Shown piece after piece: positions 1-7,967 of a stretch of DNA of 64,000 bases. A program made the position numbers and the translations under genes. Numbering within the stretch: the stretch's first letter is position 1; every line of letters begins with the position of its first letter. Below the pieces are notes generated by a model. That model made no database searches. It was given only the letters and a program-made list of their open reading frames with translations, and had not been told where the DNA came from. This DNA is from Timaviella obliquedivisa GSE-PSE-MK23-08B (GTDB lineage: Bacteria; Cyanobacteriota; Cyanobacteriia; Elainellales; Elainellaceae), in NCBI GenBank assembly GCA_019358855.1, contig JAHHII010000007.1, positions 1 to 64,000 on the forward strand, in the 5' to 3' direction.

Positions 1-115
1 GGAACGCTGCAAAAGTCTGGTGAAGAACTTTGAACGAACTCTGTCGAATGCCACGATTAAGATCTATCTCTGCTTCGTCAGGCTACTGGTGAAAAGGCTT
101 GCAGCCTCCTCTTGA
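1..115 (+). pseudogene. 3' end of an IS5-type transposase gene (cut by window edge)
   Basis: The frame beginning at base 2 reads 37 residues, starting ERCKSLVKNFERTLSNATIK and ending in KRLAASS before TGA at 113-115. The pattern of an Arg/Lys-rich ERCxxLxKxFERT segment followed by a hydrophobic helix and a short basic end is what I know from the C-terminus of IS5/IS4-type DDE transposases, after the catalytic Glu. The rest lies outside the window, so I cannot say whether the element is intact. The assignment rests on this short tail only. Confidence 0.45.
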
Positions 116-555
116 GATGTCAAATGGGTTCTATAGGTAATCTTTAAACAGTTAGGCGCATGACCATTAGAAGGAGACCACTTTAGGATAGGACAACGAT
201 TCCTTTATTTTAGGGTCATAAGCACACAATCTTGGAGCCAGAGATGCTTTCACAACTAGAGTCCTAATGGAAACACCACGAAACTCAACTTGTAAAACGA
301 ATTTGGTACTGAGATTTGGTAGTTGAGTTTCTTAATACACCAAAGGATGCAAAGACGGTTGAAAATCAACGGTCGAGGAAGCGAAAGCAACTGTGTAAAG
401 AAAACGACCGTTTGTTTTACACTCGCGCTTTGCAGTGATAATCTGGCGTTTCAGCCCTTAAACAATGTAAAACAACTTGTCAATTAATCTATGTATCAAA
501 ATAGGACAGGTTTAACGAGTTCTGATACAATTACAGCACATTAGAACTTCTGACC
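116..555. other. Gene-less stretch between transposase tail and resolvase
   Basis: No reading frame here looks coding. Two structures stand out. Bases 393-422 form a hairpin with a perfect 7-bp outer stem (GTGTAAA with TTTACAC) and further inner pairs. TGTATCA at 492-498 and TGATACA at 523-529 form an inverted repeat just before the resolvase start; this is annotated separately. Confidence 0.5.
492..529 (+). promoter_or_regulatory. Inverted repeat upstream of resolvase, candidate res subsite or operator
   Basis: TGTATCA (492-498) and TGATACA (523-529) are perfect 7-bp inverted arms, 24 bases apart, ending 26 bases before the resolvase ATG at 556. Serine resolvases of the Tn3 type bind paired inverted sites next to their own gene and often repress themselves there. 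The position and symmetry fit such a site, but the arms do not match a published consensus that I can verify, so this is inference. Confidence 0.3.
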
Positions 556-1397
556 ATGCTGATCGGGTATGAGAGAGTCTCGACGGATGACCAAAACTTG
601 GCGCTGCAAGTTGCTGGGTGTGACAAAATCTTTTGCGACAAAATGAGTGGGGTAAGATCCGATCGCCCCGGACTAAACAAGCACTCGATTATGTGAGATC
701 TGGAGATACTTTAGTCGTGTGGCGGCTCGATCGATTAGGGCGATCGCTCAAAGATTTGATTGCGCTGGTAGAGGATCTAGAGCACCGACAAATTGGGTTC
801 CGTTCGCTTCAGGAAAGTATTGATACAACCACCAGTGGAGGAAAGCTGATATTTCATGTGTTTGGGGCGCTGGCAGAATTTGAGCGGAATTTGATTCGAG
901 AGCGAACTCAAGCGGGATTGCAGGCGGCGCGAGCAAGAGGGCGAACCGGGGGACGGCGACAGAAGTTAACGTCAGAGCAGATTGCCATTGGGCGATCGCT
1001 GACCAGCGATCCAAACCGAACGGTAATTTCGATTTGTGAGCATCTCAAAATTAGTCGCCCCACGTTCTATCGATACATCAACCCGAAAGTGAAGCCGGAG
1101 CCAACGACCCGAACAACGCGAGTGCATCTCTGGCTCAGGGTGGAGAATAACAACAAGTTTGTTCGACGCAAGAAAAAAGTGAGAGAGACGATTGAACGTT
1201 CGTGTTTGTCTCATTATGGGATGCAAAAGCAACAGCAGGACAGTTGGGAATATGAGTTGACATTCTTCTATCAGGACGAGCAAGACCTTGATAAGCAGGT
1301 TGAAGACCTGTTAGCAGAAATGGATTCTGAGGCAGATTTGGAGTGTTGTTTTATTGAGGCAGATGTAACCGAGATTGGGACAGAACGGAGTTGGTGA
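556..1397 (+). pseudogene. Serine recombinase (Tn3 resolvase type), frameshifted
   Basis: The true start is ATG 556, giving [18 protein letters not shown] with the catalytic Ser at residue 9. After LALQ the usual five to six residues before AGC are missing. At about base 681 one base appears lost (AAG CAC where family members read AAG GCA CTC), and the rest continues in another frame. That frame holds the conserved VVWRLDRLGRSLKDL, the GGKLIFHVFGALAEFERNLI helix, GGRRQKL and the Hin-type helix-turn-helix ending in FYRYINPK. A further stretch of about 100 residues, basic then acidic (near 1095-1394), follows; ordinary resolvases stop before it. The intact gene would give about 280 residues. 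Loss of the frame at residue 42 should abolish activity unless there is recoding. An ORF from 633 exists but lacks the active-site Ser. Confidence 0.8.
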
Positions 1398-1484
1398 AAA
1401 GCTGCAATGTTGAAGGTAGAGTTAAAGCTCATTTGATTCTATAAGCTGTTATTTTTGGGTCATCAGGGTATTGTCTTGGTCTAT

Positions 1485-1736
1485 TCAGATGTCGTTGCGG
1501 CTGAGTTCCATTTTGTCGCGCAGGCATATGGCGCGATCGAACACATTGCCTTTGTTGAGGTGGTTGAGAATGCTTTTGAACTCTGTATCGCTGAGCTTGA
1601 TCCCGTTGTGCTTTTTAAGTTCAGCTTTGAGGTTGACAGTAAGGGCGGCGGCGTTTCTGAGGGTGACAGGTTCGTAACCTAGTCCTGTGAGGCGCTGAAT
1701 GAGGTTTTGTTCTAGCTCTCGTTCAGATTAAGTCAT
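1485..1736 (-). pseudogene. Relic of the N-terminus of a type I restriction enzyme R subunit (hsdR)
   Basis: Read on the minus strand from ATG 1736, the frame gives MT, a TAA stop at codon 3 (CAA would give Gln), then SERELEQNLIQRLTGLGYEP and further on LSDTEFKSILNHLNKGNVFD and RAICLRDKMELSRNDI before TGA. This is the conserved beginning of HsdR subunits (ELEQNLI.QL..LGYE, LSDxEFxxxLNHL, VFDRAxxLRD). Only about 84 of roughly 1000 codons remain, and the nuclease, helicase and partner genes hsdM/hsdS are absent from the window. It is the scar of a lost restriction-modification locus. Confidence 0.75.
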
Positions 1737-1764
1737 GGTGACGGTGATTTAAGCATAATGTAGT

Positions 1765-2397
1765 CTATTCAAATTCCGGTGTTGCTCCCTTTGGTGGTAG
1801 ACCTTCTGGCGTTAGCACAAGACCGCGATAGACTTGCTCGATCGCAAAGCTGAGGTTGATGCTTTTCAGTTCTATGATGTCTCCTGCTTTGTAATTAAGA
1901 ATGATCCATTCGCCAGCATCGTTCTTGTGATATAAATCCATTTCAATACTGGTGGAACTCACTAACAAATAATCTTGTAAGACAGGGTTGTTTCGGTACA
2001 TTCTGAACTTGCCACCTCGGTCATAAGCTTCAGTGCTATCTGACAAAACCTCAACGATTAAGCATGGATAAGTAAAATAGTCGGCAGTGCTTTTGTCCCG
2101 TTCATCGCAAGTGACACTAGCGTCTGGATAGGTGTAGTTATTAGTTTCGACAATATTAACCTTGATGTCAGAATTGCCCGTTATACAACTACTATTGTCT
2201 AAGTGGGTGTCGAACATGGCAGTAAACCGGATGGCAATACGACCATGATTGACACTACCGCCGCTCATTGCATAGACTTCACCGTCAATATACTCATGCC
2301 TTTCTAGCTGCTTTTCCTCCCAGACAAAATATTCTTCAGAGGTAAGCCGTGGGCGGTTTTCTTTTGCTGCAATCATAGTTGGTGAGATCTGGGTCAA
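1765..2397 (-). CDS. Uma2 family PD-(D/E)XK-type endonuclease-like protein
   Basis: The product has 210 residues. Its N-terminus (LTSEEYFVWEEKQLERHEYIDGEVYAMSG) is the standard Uma2 opening with the E(Y/L)IDGE motif. The core YPDASVTCDERD followed by PCLIVEVLSDST carries the Asp and the ExL strand of the restriction-endonuclease-like fold, and YDRGGKFRMYR continues it. The length is normal for the family. Uma2 (DUF820) proteins are expanded in cyanobacteria, often dozens per genome, and their biological role is unsettled. It stands alone between the hsdR relic and a stretch without clear genes. A second member is at 10147-10704. Confidence 0.85.
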   Translation of the reverse strand: MTQISPTMIAAKENRPRLTSEEYFVWEEKQLERHEYIDGEVYAMSGGSVNHGRIAIRFTAMFDTHLDNSSCITGNSDIKVNIVETNNYTYPDASVTCDERDKSTADYFTYPCLIVEVLSDSTEAYDRGGKFRMYRNNPVLQDYLLVSSTSIEMDLYHKNDAGEWIILNYKAGDIIELKSINLSFAIEQVYRGLVLTPEGLPPKGATPEFE

Positions 2398-2736
2398 CGA
2401 TGGTTAGGCAAGGATAGGTTTTGATGGGTTATGTTGTTCAATTTTAACAATCTACACAAACATTTTTGGAGCAGTCCTTTCTTAAATTATTCTGTTCAAT
2501 CAATCTGTTGGGCAACGGCTTCAATCTTTTGGTCGATCGTCATTGATCTCTCGTACCGGGCGATCGCCATTAATATTACAGGTTTGTCCGAAGCACAGTA
2601 TAAGGGAATGAAGGTTGAAATCTGCGATACGAGACGGAGAGCGCATCTCACCAGGATAAAGTGGGTATCAGTCATAAGTACCAGTGCCAGCTACTGATAT
2701 TGATGGGTTGCTAGAAACTAAACTAGAGAGATACAG

Positions 2737-2886
2737 ATGGTGGAATACTGTAGTGTTGCTTATGCTTGGGTAGGAAGGGGATGGACTCAAGAGATTAACT
2801 GGGTTCGTATCCAAGGTGAGGAAGTTAGCAAGTGGAAGGGAAAATCTTGGACTGATTTTCTCAATCACATGGCACAAGAGCAATAG
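2737..2886 (+). CDS. Small hypothetical ORF
   Basis: ATG 2737 opens a 49-residue frame (MVEYCSVAYAWVGRGWTQEI, then WVRIQGEEVSKWKGKSWTDF to LNHMAQEQ). Five Trp residues and a charged, ordered-looking composition argue mildly for coding. I do not recognise the family. Stop codons lie immediately upstream in frame. The rest of 2401-3030 shows no convincing gene. It may be a small protein or the remnant of a larger one. Confidence 0.3.
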   Translation: MVEYCSVAYAWVGRGWTQEINWVRIQGEEVSKWKGKSWTDFLNHMAQEQ

Positions 2887-3030
2887 GAGCTTGTTGCGGT
2901 AGCTCCGTTAGGAGGTGGAGAAGGCACAGTGTATGGAGTATGTTGCCTATTGTAATCGCCCTATCTAAATTAGCTAAGCTTCACTTCTATCTCCGGTTGA
3001 TTACAGGCTAATAATCGCGTGCACGCTTCA

Positions 3031-3858
3031 TTAATTCGACATCCGGTAAAAAAGCAGAGCGCGAACAGGGTAAAGGCTGTACTTTAGAGAGCAGGCAGGA
3101 GTCGTAAAGCTCGATTCTGGCAATGAGAACCAGCGGGCGCATTTGGACAGAAAGTTACGGTTTACGCTTGAAAGGCTTTTCTGTAAGGCGTTTAGACGTC
3201 TATGCCATTGACATTTCATAGGTAGGGCAGACAGGAGCGTGGCAGCCATCACTTTGCCCACCCCCGGCACGCTCAAGACCAGTTTCTGAGTTTGCCGCCA
3301 CGCTTGGCAGGCTTGAATTTGGGCTTCGATCTCCTGATCGAGATCTTGGATTTGCGCATCCAACCATTCAATATGCCGTTCCACATTCGCTTGCGCTTTT
3401 CCCCGCAGCAGAGCCATCCGGTTGCGCTCTGCTGTTAAGATGTCCACCAACTGACGGCGACGGGTGACTAAATCATCCAGTTGCTGTTGTGCTTCACTCG
3501 ATAACGGTCGCACAGGCGGGGTGATTTTATCGCCGAACAAAGCCAAAATCTGAGCATCGACTTGATCGGTTTTTGCCTGTTGATTCATTGCTCTGGCAAA
3601 GTTGCGTCCTTGACGGGCATTAATCACCGCCACTGAATAACCCGCTTGCGTCAGCCACAAAGCCGCTTCTCGTTCATAGCCCCCAGTCGATTCTAGAACA
3701 ATTCGCTTGACTTGCTCTGGTTCTGGAAACTGCGACCGCACCGACAACAATCCAATGATTGTATTAGGAACGCGCCAGCACTTGCCTGTGGTATAGACAT
3801 GAATATCCAGAAACCGTTTACAAACGTCAATGCCAATGGAATGGAGAAGGTCGCTCAT
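3031..3858 (-). pseudogene. IS110-family transposase, C-terminus lost
   Basis: Residues 1-213 are clearly an IS110 transposase. The RuvC-like DEDD site shows as IGIDVCKRFLDIHV, VLESTGGYE and AKTDQVDAQILA, and the C-terminal domain starts with LSVPGVGKVMAATLLSALP. After that Pro (near 3220) the sequence stops resembling the family: the ELG..NRR..AALVGVAP block with the second catalytic Ser is replaced by an unrelated tail to 3031. The reading frame is therefore open but the protein is not a complete transposase. The gene is read toward the low coordinates. The 5' flank (3859-4060) can form RNA structure; see that entry. Confidence 0.8.
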
Positions 3859-4060
3859 GAGAGGACTCCCAATCGATAAACAGTCTAGAATTAAGTCTCA
3901 GATGTTCCTCTACCTTGCGTCATACGGGATACGCAGAAATTCTGAGTTCCCTGCCGATAATTCGAGGTGTGTCTGAGTTCAACAGAGTGTGGTGACCCTA
4001 GCTAAATCTCGATTTCAAGAATCTTAGGGAGGACGGTCTACCACACTCTTAAGATACAAG
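3859..4060 (-). ncRNA. Candidate IS110 bridge-RNA region (non-coding left end)
   Basis: IS110 elements of the IS621 type encode a guide (bridge) RNA in the non-coding DNA upstream of the transposase. Here about 200 non-coding bases precede the ORF. They contain a perfect 10-bp inverted repeat, AGAGTGTGGT (3984-3993) with ACCACACTCT (4040-4049), enclosing a 46-base loop in which CCCTA (3996-4000) can pair with TAGGG (4025-4029) and AAATC with GATTT. A large loop closed by a strong stem is what a bridge-RNA loop would need. Covariation was not tested, so the function is inference. Confidence 0.35.
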
Positions 4061-4098
4061 GGGGCGATTGGGGCGTTATTTAATTGCAACTCCCTAAG
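4058..4098 (+). repeat. Dispersed repeat with GCGTTATTTAATTGCAA core, copy 1
   Basis: About 41 bases match 63563-63604 at all but a few positions. They share a G-rich start, the core GGGGCGTTATTTAATTGCAA and a TCCCT end. Copy 1 lies directly outside the IS110 remnant; copy 2 forms the right end of a palindromic element near the window's right edge. Their occurrence 59 kb apart, both next to mobile-type DNA, suggests a repeat family or a shared element end. Confidence 0.7.
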
Positions 4099-4143
4099 GT
4101 CTTAAGTTGATCTTTATCAAGTAAATGTGAGGAGAAACGCAGT

Positions 4144-4392
4144 ATGGAAATCATCAGTACTTTGGTACTCGGCTTAATTGCAGGCGCGCTTGCCAAACTT
4201 ATTTATCCTGGTACTCAAGGCGGCGGTATTTTTGCAACGATCCTTTTAGGATTTGTCGGCGCTTTTGTGGGTGGACAAATTGCTAAATTCTTGCCTTTTC
4301 TAACGGCAGTACCCTTTGCCAACCTGGTGACAGCAGTCATTGGCGCACTCATTCTGATTTTCCTATGGGGCTTAATCTTCCGCAGAGCCTAA
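4144..4392 (+). CDS. GlsB/YeaQ/YmgE family stress-response membrane protein
   Basis: The protein has 82 residues and three hydrophobic segments with Gly-rich faces: LVLGLIAGALAKLIYPGTQG at the start, then ILLGFVGAFVGGQIA and VIGALILIFLWGLIF. This is the pattern of the transglycosylase-associated (GlsB/YeaQ) family, small inner-membrane proteins often induced by general stress; their biochemical role is unknown. GAGGAGAAACGC lies before the ATG as a good ribosome site. A strong terminator (4410-4448) follows. Confidence 0.85.
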   Translation: MEIISTLVLGLIAGALAKLIYPGTQGGGIFATILLGFVGAFVGGQIAKFLPFLTAVPFANLVTAVIGALILIFLWGLIFRRA

Positions 4393-4409
4393 CGTCTTCA
4401 AACTCATAC

Positions 4410-4448
4410 AATATCCCCGACTTTGCAAAAAAGCTGGGGATATTTTTC
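4410..4448. terminator. Bidirectional intrinsic terminator
   Basis: AATATCCCC (4410-4418) pairs perfectly with GGGGATATT (4436-4444), followed by a T run on the plus strand and preceded by A-rich DNA. It sits between two convergent genes, the GlsB-like gene and the gene at 4448-4687, and can serve both. Confidence 0.8.
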
Positions 4449-4687
4449 TATCTATTCTCTTTTAAAACTTTCCAACTTGCCCCGATCGCCGCAAGTGTTC
4501 CCGCCAACAGCCCTTGTCCCACGCCTTCTAGCACTTTTAGACCGGGTGCCTGGTTGAAACAGTCGTCGGTAGGATGGTCTGTAGCAAAGCACTGTGGAAC
4601 TTCAGCCTGACTGCTCACAGCGCTTAACCCCAATCCTAGTAAACTACAAGTTGCGATCAGAAAAAATAACCGTTGGGTGGTGGTCAT
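4448..4687 (-). CDS. Small exported protein of unknown function
   Basis: There are 79 residues. The N-terminus (MTTTQRLFFLIATCSLLGLGLSAVSSQAE) has a classical signal peptide with a likely Ala-x-Ala-type cleavage after SSQA. The mature part has two Cys (CFATDHPTDDCFNQ) that could form a disulfide, then a Gly/Ala-rich hydrophobic helix (GVGQGLLAGTLAAIGASW). I do not recognise a family. It converges on the GlsB-like gene, with a shared terminator between them. Confidence 0.6.
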   Translation of the reverse strand: MTTTQRLFFLIATCSLLGLGLSAVSSQAEVPQCFATDHPTDDCFNQAPGLKVLEGVGQGLLAGTLAAIGASWKVLKENR

Positions 4688-4771
4688 AGGGCTACGTTGA
4701 ATAACGTGAGTAGTTCACACAATTTGTCCTACCCCATCCGGTTTTGACAGCGGTAAGATTACAGAAACTTT

Positions 4772-5932
4772 ATGAAAAATTACGATTGGATTGTGGTGGG
4801 CGGTGGTTTGGCGGGTTCTGCCCTAAGCTATGAACTTGTAAAAGTGGGGTGCTCGGTGCTTTTACTAGAGCAATCGGTAGCTCAACAAGGTGCCACACGA
4901 TATAGCTATGGTGGAATTGCTTACTGGTCTGGCGCTACGCCAATGATGCGGCAGTTGTGTCAAGAGTCGGTGACGCTTCACCGTAACTTGTCGGCAGAGT
5001 TAGCAGCAGATACAGAATTTCGAGAAGTAAACCTGCTATTGACCATTGACCCTGACCGCAGTCCTGAACAGGTTGCTGCTACTTATGCTGGGTTTATGAC
5101 TCCACCTGCTTTGCTCAGCGTCGAAGCTGCCTGCGCTCTAGAACCATTGCTGAATCCAAGTGCGATCGCCGCTGCCCTGCTCCTCAACCACGGTCATGTT
5201 TCTCCCGAAGCAATGGTGAAAGCTTATAATCAAGCGTTTTTGAGCTTGGGTGGCGATCGACAAGTTGCCCTGGTTAAGAGCCTTTCTCCGTCGAGTGTCA
5301 CGACTTCCTCAGAAACTTATACCAGTGCCAATATTGCCATCTGTGCTGGAGGGATGAGCCGTACCCTTTTACAACAAGCTGGCTTGTCTACTCGCATTTA
5401 CTACACTCATGCCGAAATGATTGAAACGCCGCCTCTTGACCTAACGCTACAGGCGATCGTGATGCCTGCTGAACAGCAACGGTTTGAGATGGAGGATCGG
5501 GCGGCGGCGATCGATGCATTATGGGATAAATCAAATTATGAGGTTGTTCCCCCAATTTTGGATGTGGGTGTCGTGCAGTTGCAGGATGGCAGCGTGCGAA
5601 TTGGGCAGGTTACTCGGGCATGGACGGATCTCAATCCTCAAGTGGATGCAAGGGCGAGTGAAGCAGCAATGCGGAGGGGCATTGAGAAAATTTTACCAGT
5701 GCTGAAGGATGTTCCTGGGCAATGGCGAAGTTGTTTAGTGGCATTTAGTAGCGATCGCCTTCCCCTTGTCGGGGCGATCCCCCAGGCTCCTAGCATCCAT
5801 CTCTTTTCAGGTTTTAGCAATCCTTTCGCCATTCTGCCGCCACTAGCTCGGCGCTTTGCCCAGCAAGTGGCTGGACAGCCCGATGAAATTTTGGCGCAAA
5901 TGTCGCCTGGGCGGTTTGGCGCAGAACACTAA
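4772..5932 (+). CDS. FAD-dependent oxidoreductase, D-amino-acid/glycine oxidase (DAO) fold
   Basis: The product has 386 residues. The N-terminal dinucleotide-binding motif is DWIVVGGGLAGSALSYELVK, with an acidic residue ending the second strand (LLLEQS). The middle contains a substrate-domain strand (ANIAICAGGMSR), and the end carries the second FAD motif (RLPLVGAIP followed by HLFSGFSNPFAILPPLARR). These are features of the DAO family (glycine, D-amino acid or sarcosine oxidases). The substrate cannot be read from the sequence. The gene stands alone; the start is ATG 4772. Confidence 0.8.
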   Translation: MKNYDWIVVGGGLAGSALSYELVKVGCSVLLLEQSVAQQGATRYSYGGIAYWSGATPMMRQLCQESVTLHRNLSAELAADTEFREVNLLLTIDPDRSPEQVAATYAGFMTPPALLSVEAACALEPLLNPSAIAAALLLNHGHVSPEAMVKAYNQAFLSLGGDRQVALVKSLSPSSVTTSSETYTSANIAICAGGMSRTLLQQAGLSTRIYYTHAEMIETPPLDLTLQAIVMPAEQQRFEMEDRAAAIDALWDKSNYEVVPPILDVGVVQLQDGSVRIGQVTRAWTDLNPQVDARASEAAMRRGIEKILPVLKDVPGQWRSCLVAFSSDRLPLVGAIPQAPSIHLFSGFSNPFAILPPLARRFAQQVAGQPDEILAQMSPGRFGAEH

Positions 5933-5963
5933 TAGAACTACCTGCCCTTGGACAAGATTGAAA

Positions 5964-6353
5964 TTAAGCAGCTTTATTCTTGACTAATTTAATTATCAAA
6001 ATAAACAAAAAAAAGAAAATACAGCACGATACTGCTATTGCATTTTCTTTGGTTTTTGGTGATACAAATACGATGAATCCCTGGTCTTTAATCAAAGCAG
6101 AAAAGCTTGAAACACAAAACGGCATCAGATATAACCTGAACGTTTGCCAAGGATCTGTTTTGCCAGCTTTACCAGGAGAAACGCTCAGCAGTAGACCTGT
6201 ACCAATCACGGCACTGATGCCCATTGAATTGATCCAAATCTTGAGTGAAGGATCAAAGTAAAAATAAGTGACTACAACATACCAAATGAGATAGCACCAG
6301 AGAATTGTCTTATCTAGTTTGATCTCATAAAAATACTGAATCAACCCTTTCAT
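5964..6353 (-). CDS. Small integral membrane protein, unknown
   Basis: The 129-residue product has about four hydrophobic segments: ILWCYLIWYVVVTYFYF, SMGISAVIGTGLLLSV, a weaker one near YLMPFCVSSFSALI, and IAVSCCIFFFLFILIIKLV. It ends in a basic tail (KLVKNKAA), suggesting a cytoplasmic C-terminus. I recognise no family. The composition (many Phe, Cys and Ile) and low GC differ from the neighbouring genes. Confidence 0.55.
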   Translation of the reverse strand: MKGLIQYFYEIKLDKTILWCYLIWYVVVTYFYFDPSLKIWINSMGISAVIGTGLLLSVSPGKAGKTDPWQTFRLYLMPFCVSSFSALIKDQGFIVFVSPKTKENAIAVSCCIFFFLFILIIKLVKNKAA

Positions 6354-6426
6354 CGCTCTAAAATACCTCTTTTATTTCCACCTAATATCAACATCACCGG
6401 CTGAAGATAGATCGTAAACTGAATGA

Positions 6427-6807
6427 TTAGGAATAAAGAGCGAAAGAATTTTCTGATACTACAAGTTGATATCCTGCATCAGCAGGTGACACCACCGAAA
6501 TAAAAACCAGTGGTGCATCACCATTATTAAATACGCCATGCACACATCCCACTGGCGCTATTACCACATCTCCTGCTCCGATCGCCTTTGTGGTACCTTC
6601 TTGATCTAAATAGTATTCTCCCTGTCCGGTTAAAATAGTCCAAGTATCTTGCCCATTAGGATGGATATGTGGGGAAATTTTCTGCCCTGGCTTAATGTAC
6701 CAGACCACGACAACAGCATCTTTAGCCTCTGTAATAACCGAGCGAATCGGTTCCCCATCTGTCGGCTGGTAAAAGTCAGAACTGTTGAATATCCGAGTTG
6801 TACTCAT
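6427..6807 (-). CDS. Single-domain cupin protein
   Basis: The protein has 126 residues and the cupin motif 1 pattern G(x)5HxH(x)3-4E in a degenerate form: PGQKISPHIHPNGQDTWTIL, followed by GQGEYYLD, GAGDVVIAPVGCVHGVFNNG and PLVFISVVSP. His residues at the usual metal positions are present. Such cupins are small metal-binding beta barrels with roles from enzymes to storage; none can be chosen here. It is divergent from nothing and flanked by intergenic DNA on both sides. Confidence 0.75.
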   Translation of the reverse strand: MSTTRIFNSSDFYQPTDGEPIRSVITEAKDAVVVVWYIKPGQKISPHIHPNGQDTWTILTGQGEYYLDQEGTTKAIGAGDVVIAPVGCVHGVFNNGDAPLVFISVVSPADAGYQLVVSENSFALYS

Positions 6808-7069
6808 CTTTATTATCCCAATTGAAAAACAGTGCGGTTGAAGAACGATACCGCTTTGAAATTCTTTTGCGATGTTATCGTCTCACTAAGTACCTTTAAA
6901 AACCGTCTCACTGGTAACGTTACACCAACAAGTAGGCGATCGCGTCTAGCTCTAGCAGAAATTGTTTAATTAGGGCAATGATAGAAATTGAGCGTTGCTG
7001 AATCGATTTAGCGCCACCTTTCTTTGAAGGCTCAGACGTGACTTTGGCTACGCCAACACGAAATGACCG

Positions 7070-7741
7070 TCAAACCTGCTGATCTCGAAACCCGTCGAGA
7101 CCATTGAGGATCAATTCAAGACCAAACTCGAAGTCATGAATACCGTCATAACGCCCCTCAATGACATGATGCGTGAGCCTGTTGAGGTAAGGGTACTGAT
7201 CAGCAGGGATCAGTGAAAGACCGTTCTTCGCCGCTTCAGAATACTCTGTCGCCTCGAACGGAAAGTTTAGCTCCTGGAGCGTAAATCCATAAATATGGCT
7301 GTCGATCGCATTCCACGCATGATCAGCCATCTCGCACGAAAAACCCGCCTCGCATAGGCAACCCAGCGTCGCATCCACATAGCGCAACATAGCTGGCCCT
7401 ACATTGACCCGTGACACAAGCGCCATTGTTGCCCACGGGTGACGCAACAGCACCTCATGAGCCGAGATTGCCCGCTGCCGCATGGCTATTTTCCACTCAA
7501 CACCCAGATCAGGCACCTCAATTTCGCTGGCAACAATATCGACGATGCCATCCAATATGTCGCTCTTGTTGGACACATGATTGTATAGCGACATTGCCTG
7601 AACACCCAGATTCTGGGCAAGCTTCCGCATCGAGAGCGACTCAATGCCACCTTCGTCAGCCATGCACAGTGCCGCGCGCAGCACCCGTTCTCGGCTTAAA
7701 GGGAGTTGAGGCGCTGTATTTGAGTTGCTCGTCTTAGCCAT
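7070..7741 (-). CDS. TetR/AcrR family transcriptional repressor
   Basis: The 223-residue product has an N-terminal TetR helix-turn-helix at residues 17-62: SRERVLRAALCMADEGGIES, then LSMRKLAQNLGVQAMSLYNH and a KSDILDGI helix. The larger C-terminal ligand domain resembles the TetR_C type seen in TetR itself and its relatives. The gene is divergent from an alcohol dehydrogenase (7968), and the 226-bp gap has two near-identical 13-bp palindromes at 7820-7850. The simplest reading is that it represses the dehydrogenase and possibly itself, released by the enzyme's substrate or a related compound. Confidence 0.85.
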   Translation of the reverse strand: MAKTSNSNTAPQLPLSRERVLRAALCMADEGGIESLSMRKLAQNLGVQAMSLYNHVSNKSDILDGIVDIVASEIEVPDLGVEWKIAMRQRAISAHEVLLRHPWATMALVSRVNVGPAMLRYVDATLGCLCEAGFSCEMADHAWNAIDSHIYGFTLQELNFPFEATEYSEAAKNGLSLIPADQYPYLNRLTHHVIEGRYDGIHDFEFGLELILNGLDGFRDQQV

Positions 7742-7811
7742 TTAACTCTTCTCGCATTGATTCTTAACAGACAAAGCAATCCAGATCTGGGGATTCAGTT
7801 TACTATTCATC

Positions 7812-7850
7812 TTGACAAGCTTACACTGTAAGTTAAACTTGCACTGTAAG
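7812..7850 (+). promoter_or_regulatory. Twin TetR operators overlapping a promoter
   Basis: CTTACACTGTAAG (7820-7832) is a perfect 6-bp inverted repeat around one base. CTTGCACTGTAAG (7838-7850) repeats it with one change, exactly 18 bases on. TTGACA at 7812-7817 is a consensus -35 box directed toward the dehydrogenase. The two sites cover the region where RNA polymerase would sit. Position, symmetry and spacing fit TetR dimers binding on nearly the same face of the helix. Confidence 0.65.
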
Positions 7851-7870
7851 CCCAAGTCATAGAGACTTAG

Positions 7871-7948
7871 CCCCTTCTTGATTCATCTTCTCCCCAATCT
7901 AAGAGAAGGTCATGAAAGCTTTGAGTACCCTTAGACAGGGGCAAGGGA
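7871..7948. repeat. Possible third, diverged copy of the CCCCTTCT-type dispersed repeat
   Basis: The stretch with TTAGCCCCTTCTTGATTCAT, CTCCCCAATCTAAGAGAAGG, AAAGCTTTGAG and a CAGGGGCAAGGG end resembles parts of the repeats at 35163-35289 and 36134-36258. The match is patchy and could be convergent base use. Confidence 0.3.
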
Positions 7949-7967
7949 TAACAAAAGGAATGACAAA

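Noticed and set aside
2431-2697. 88-residue plus-strand frame after the Uma2 gene
   Set aside because: No conserved features and no ribosome site; composition is that of intergenic AT-rich DNA.
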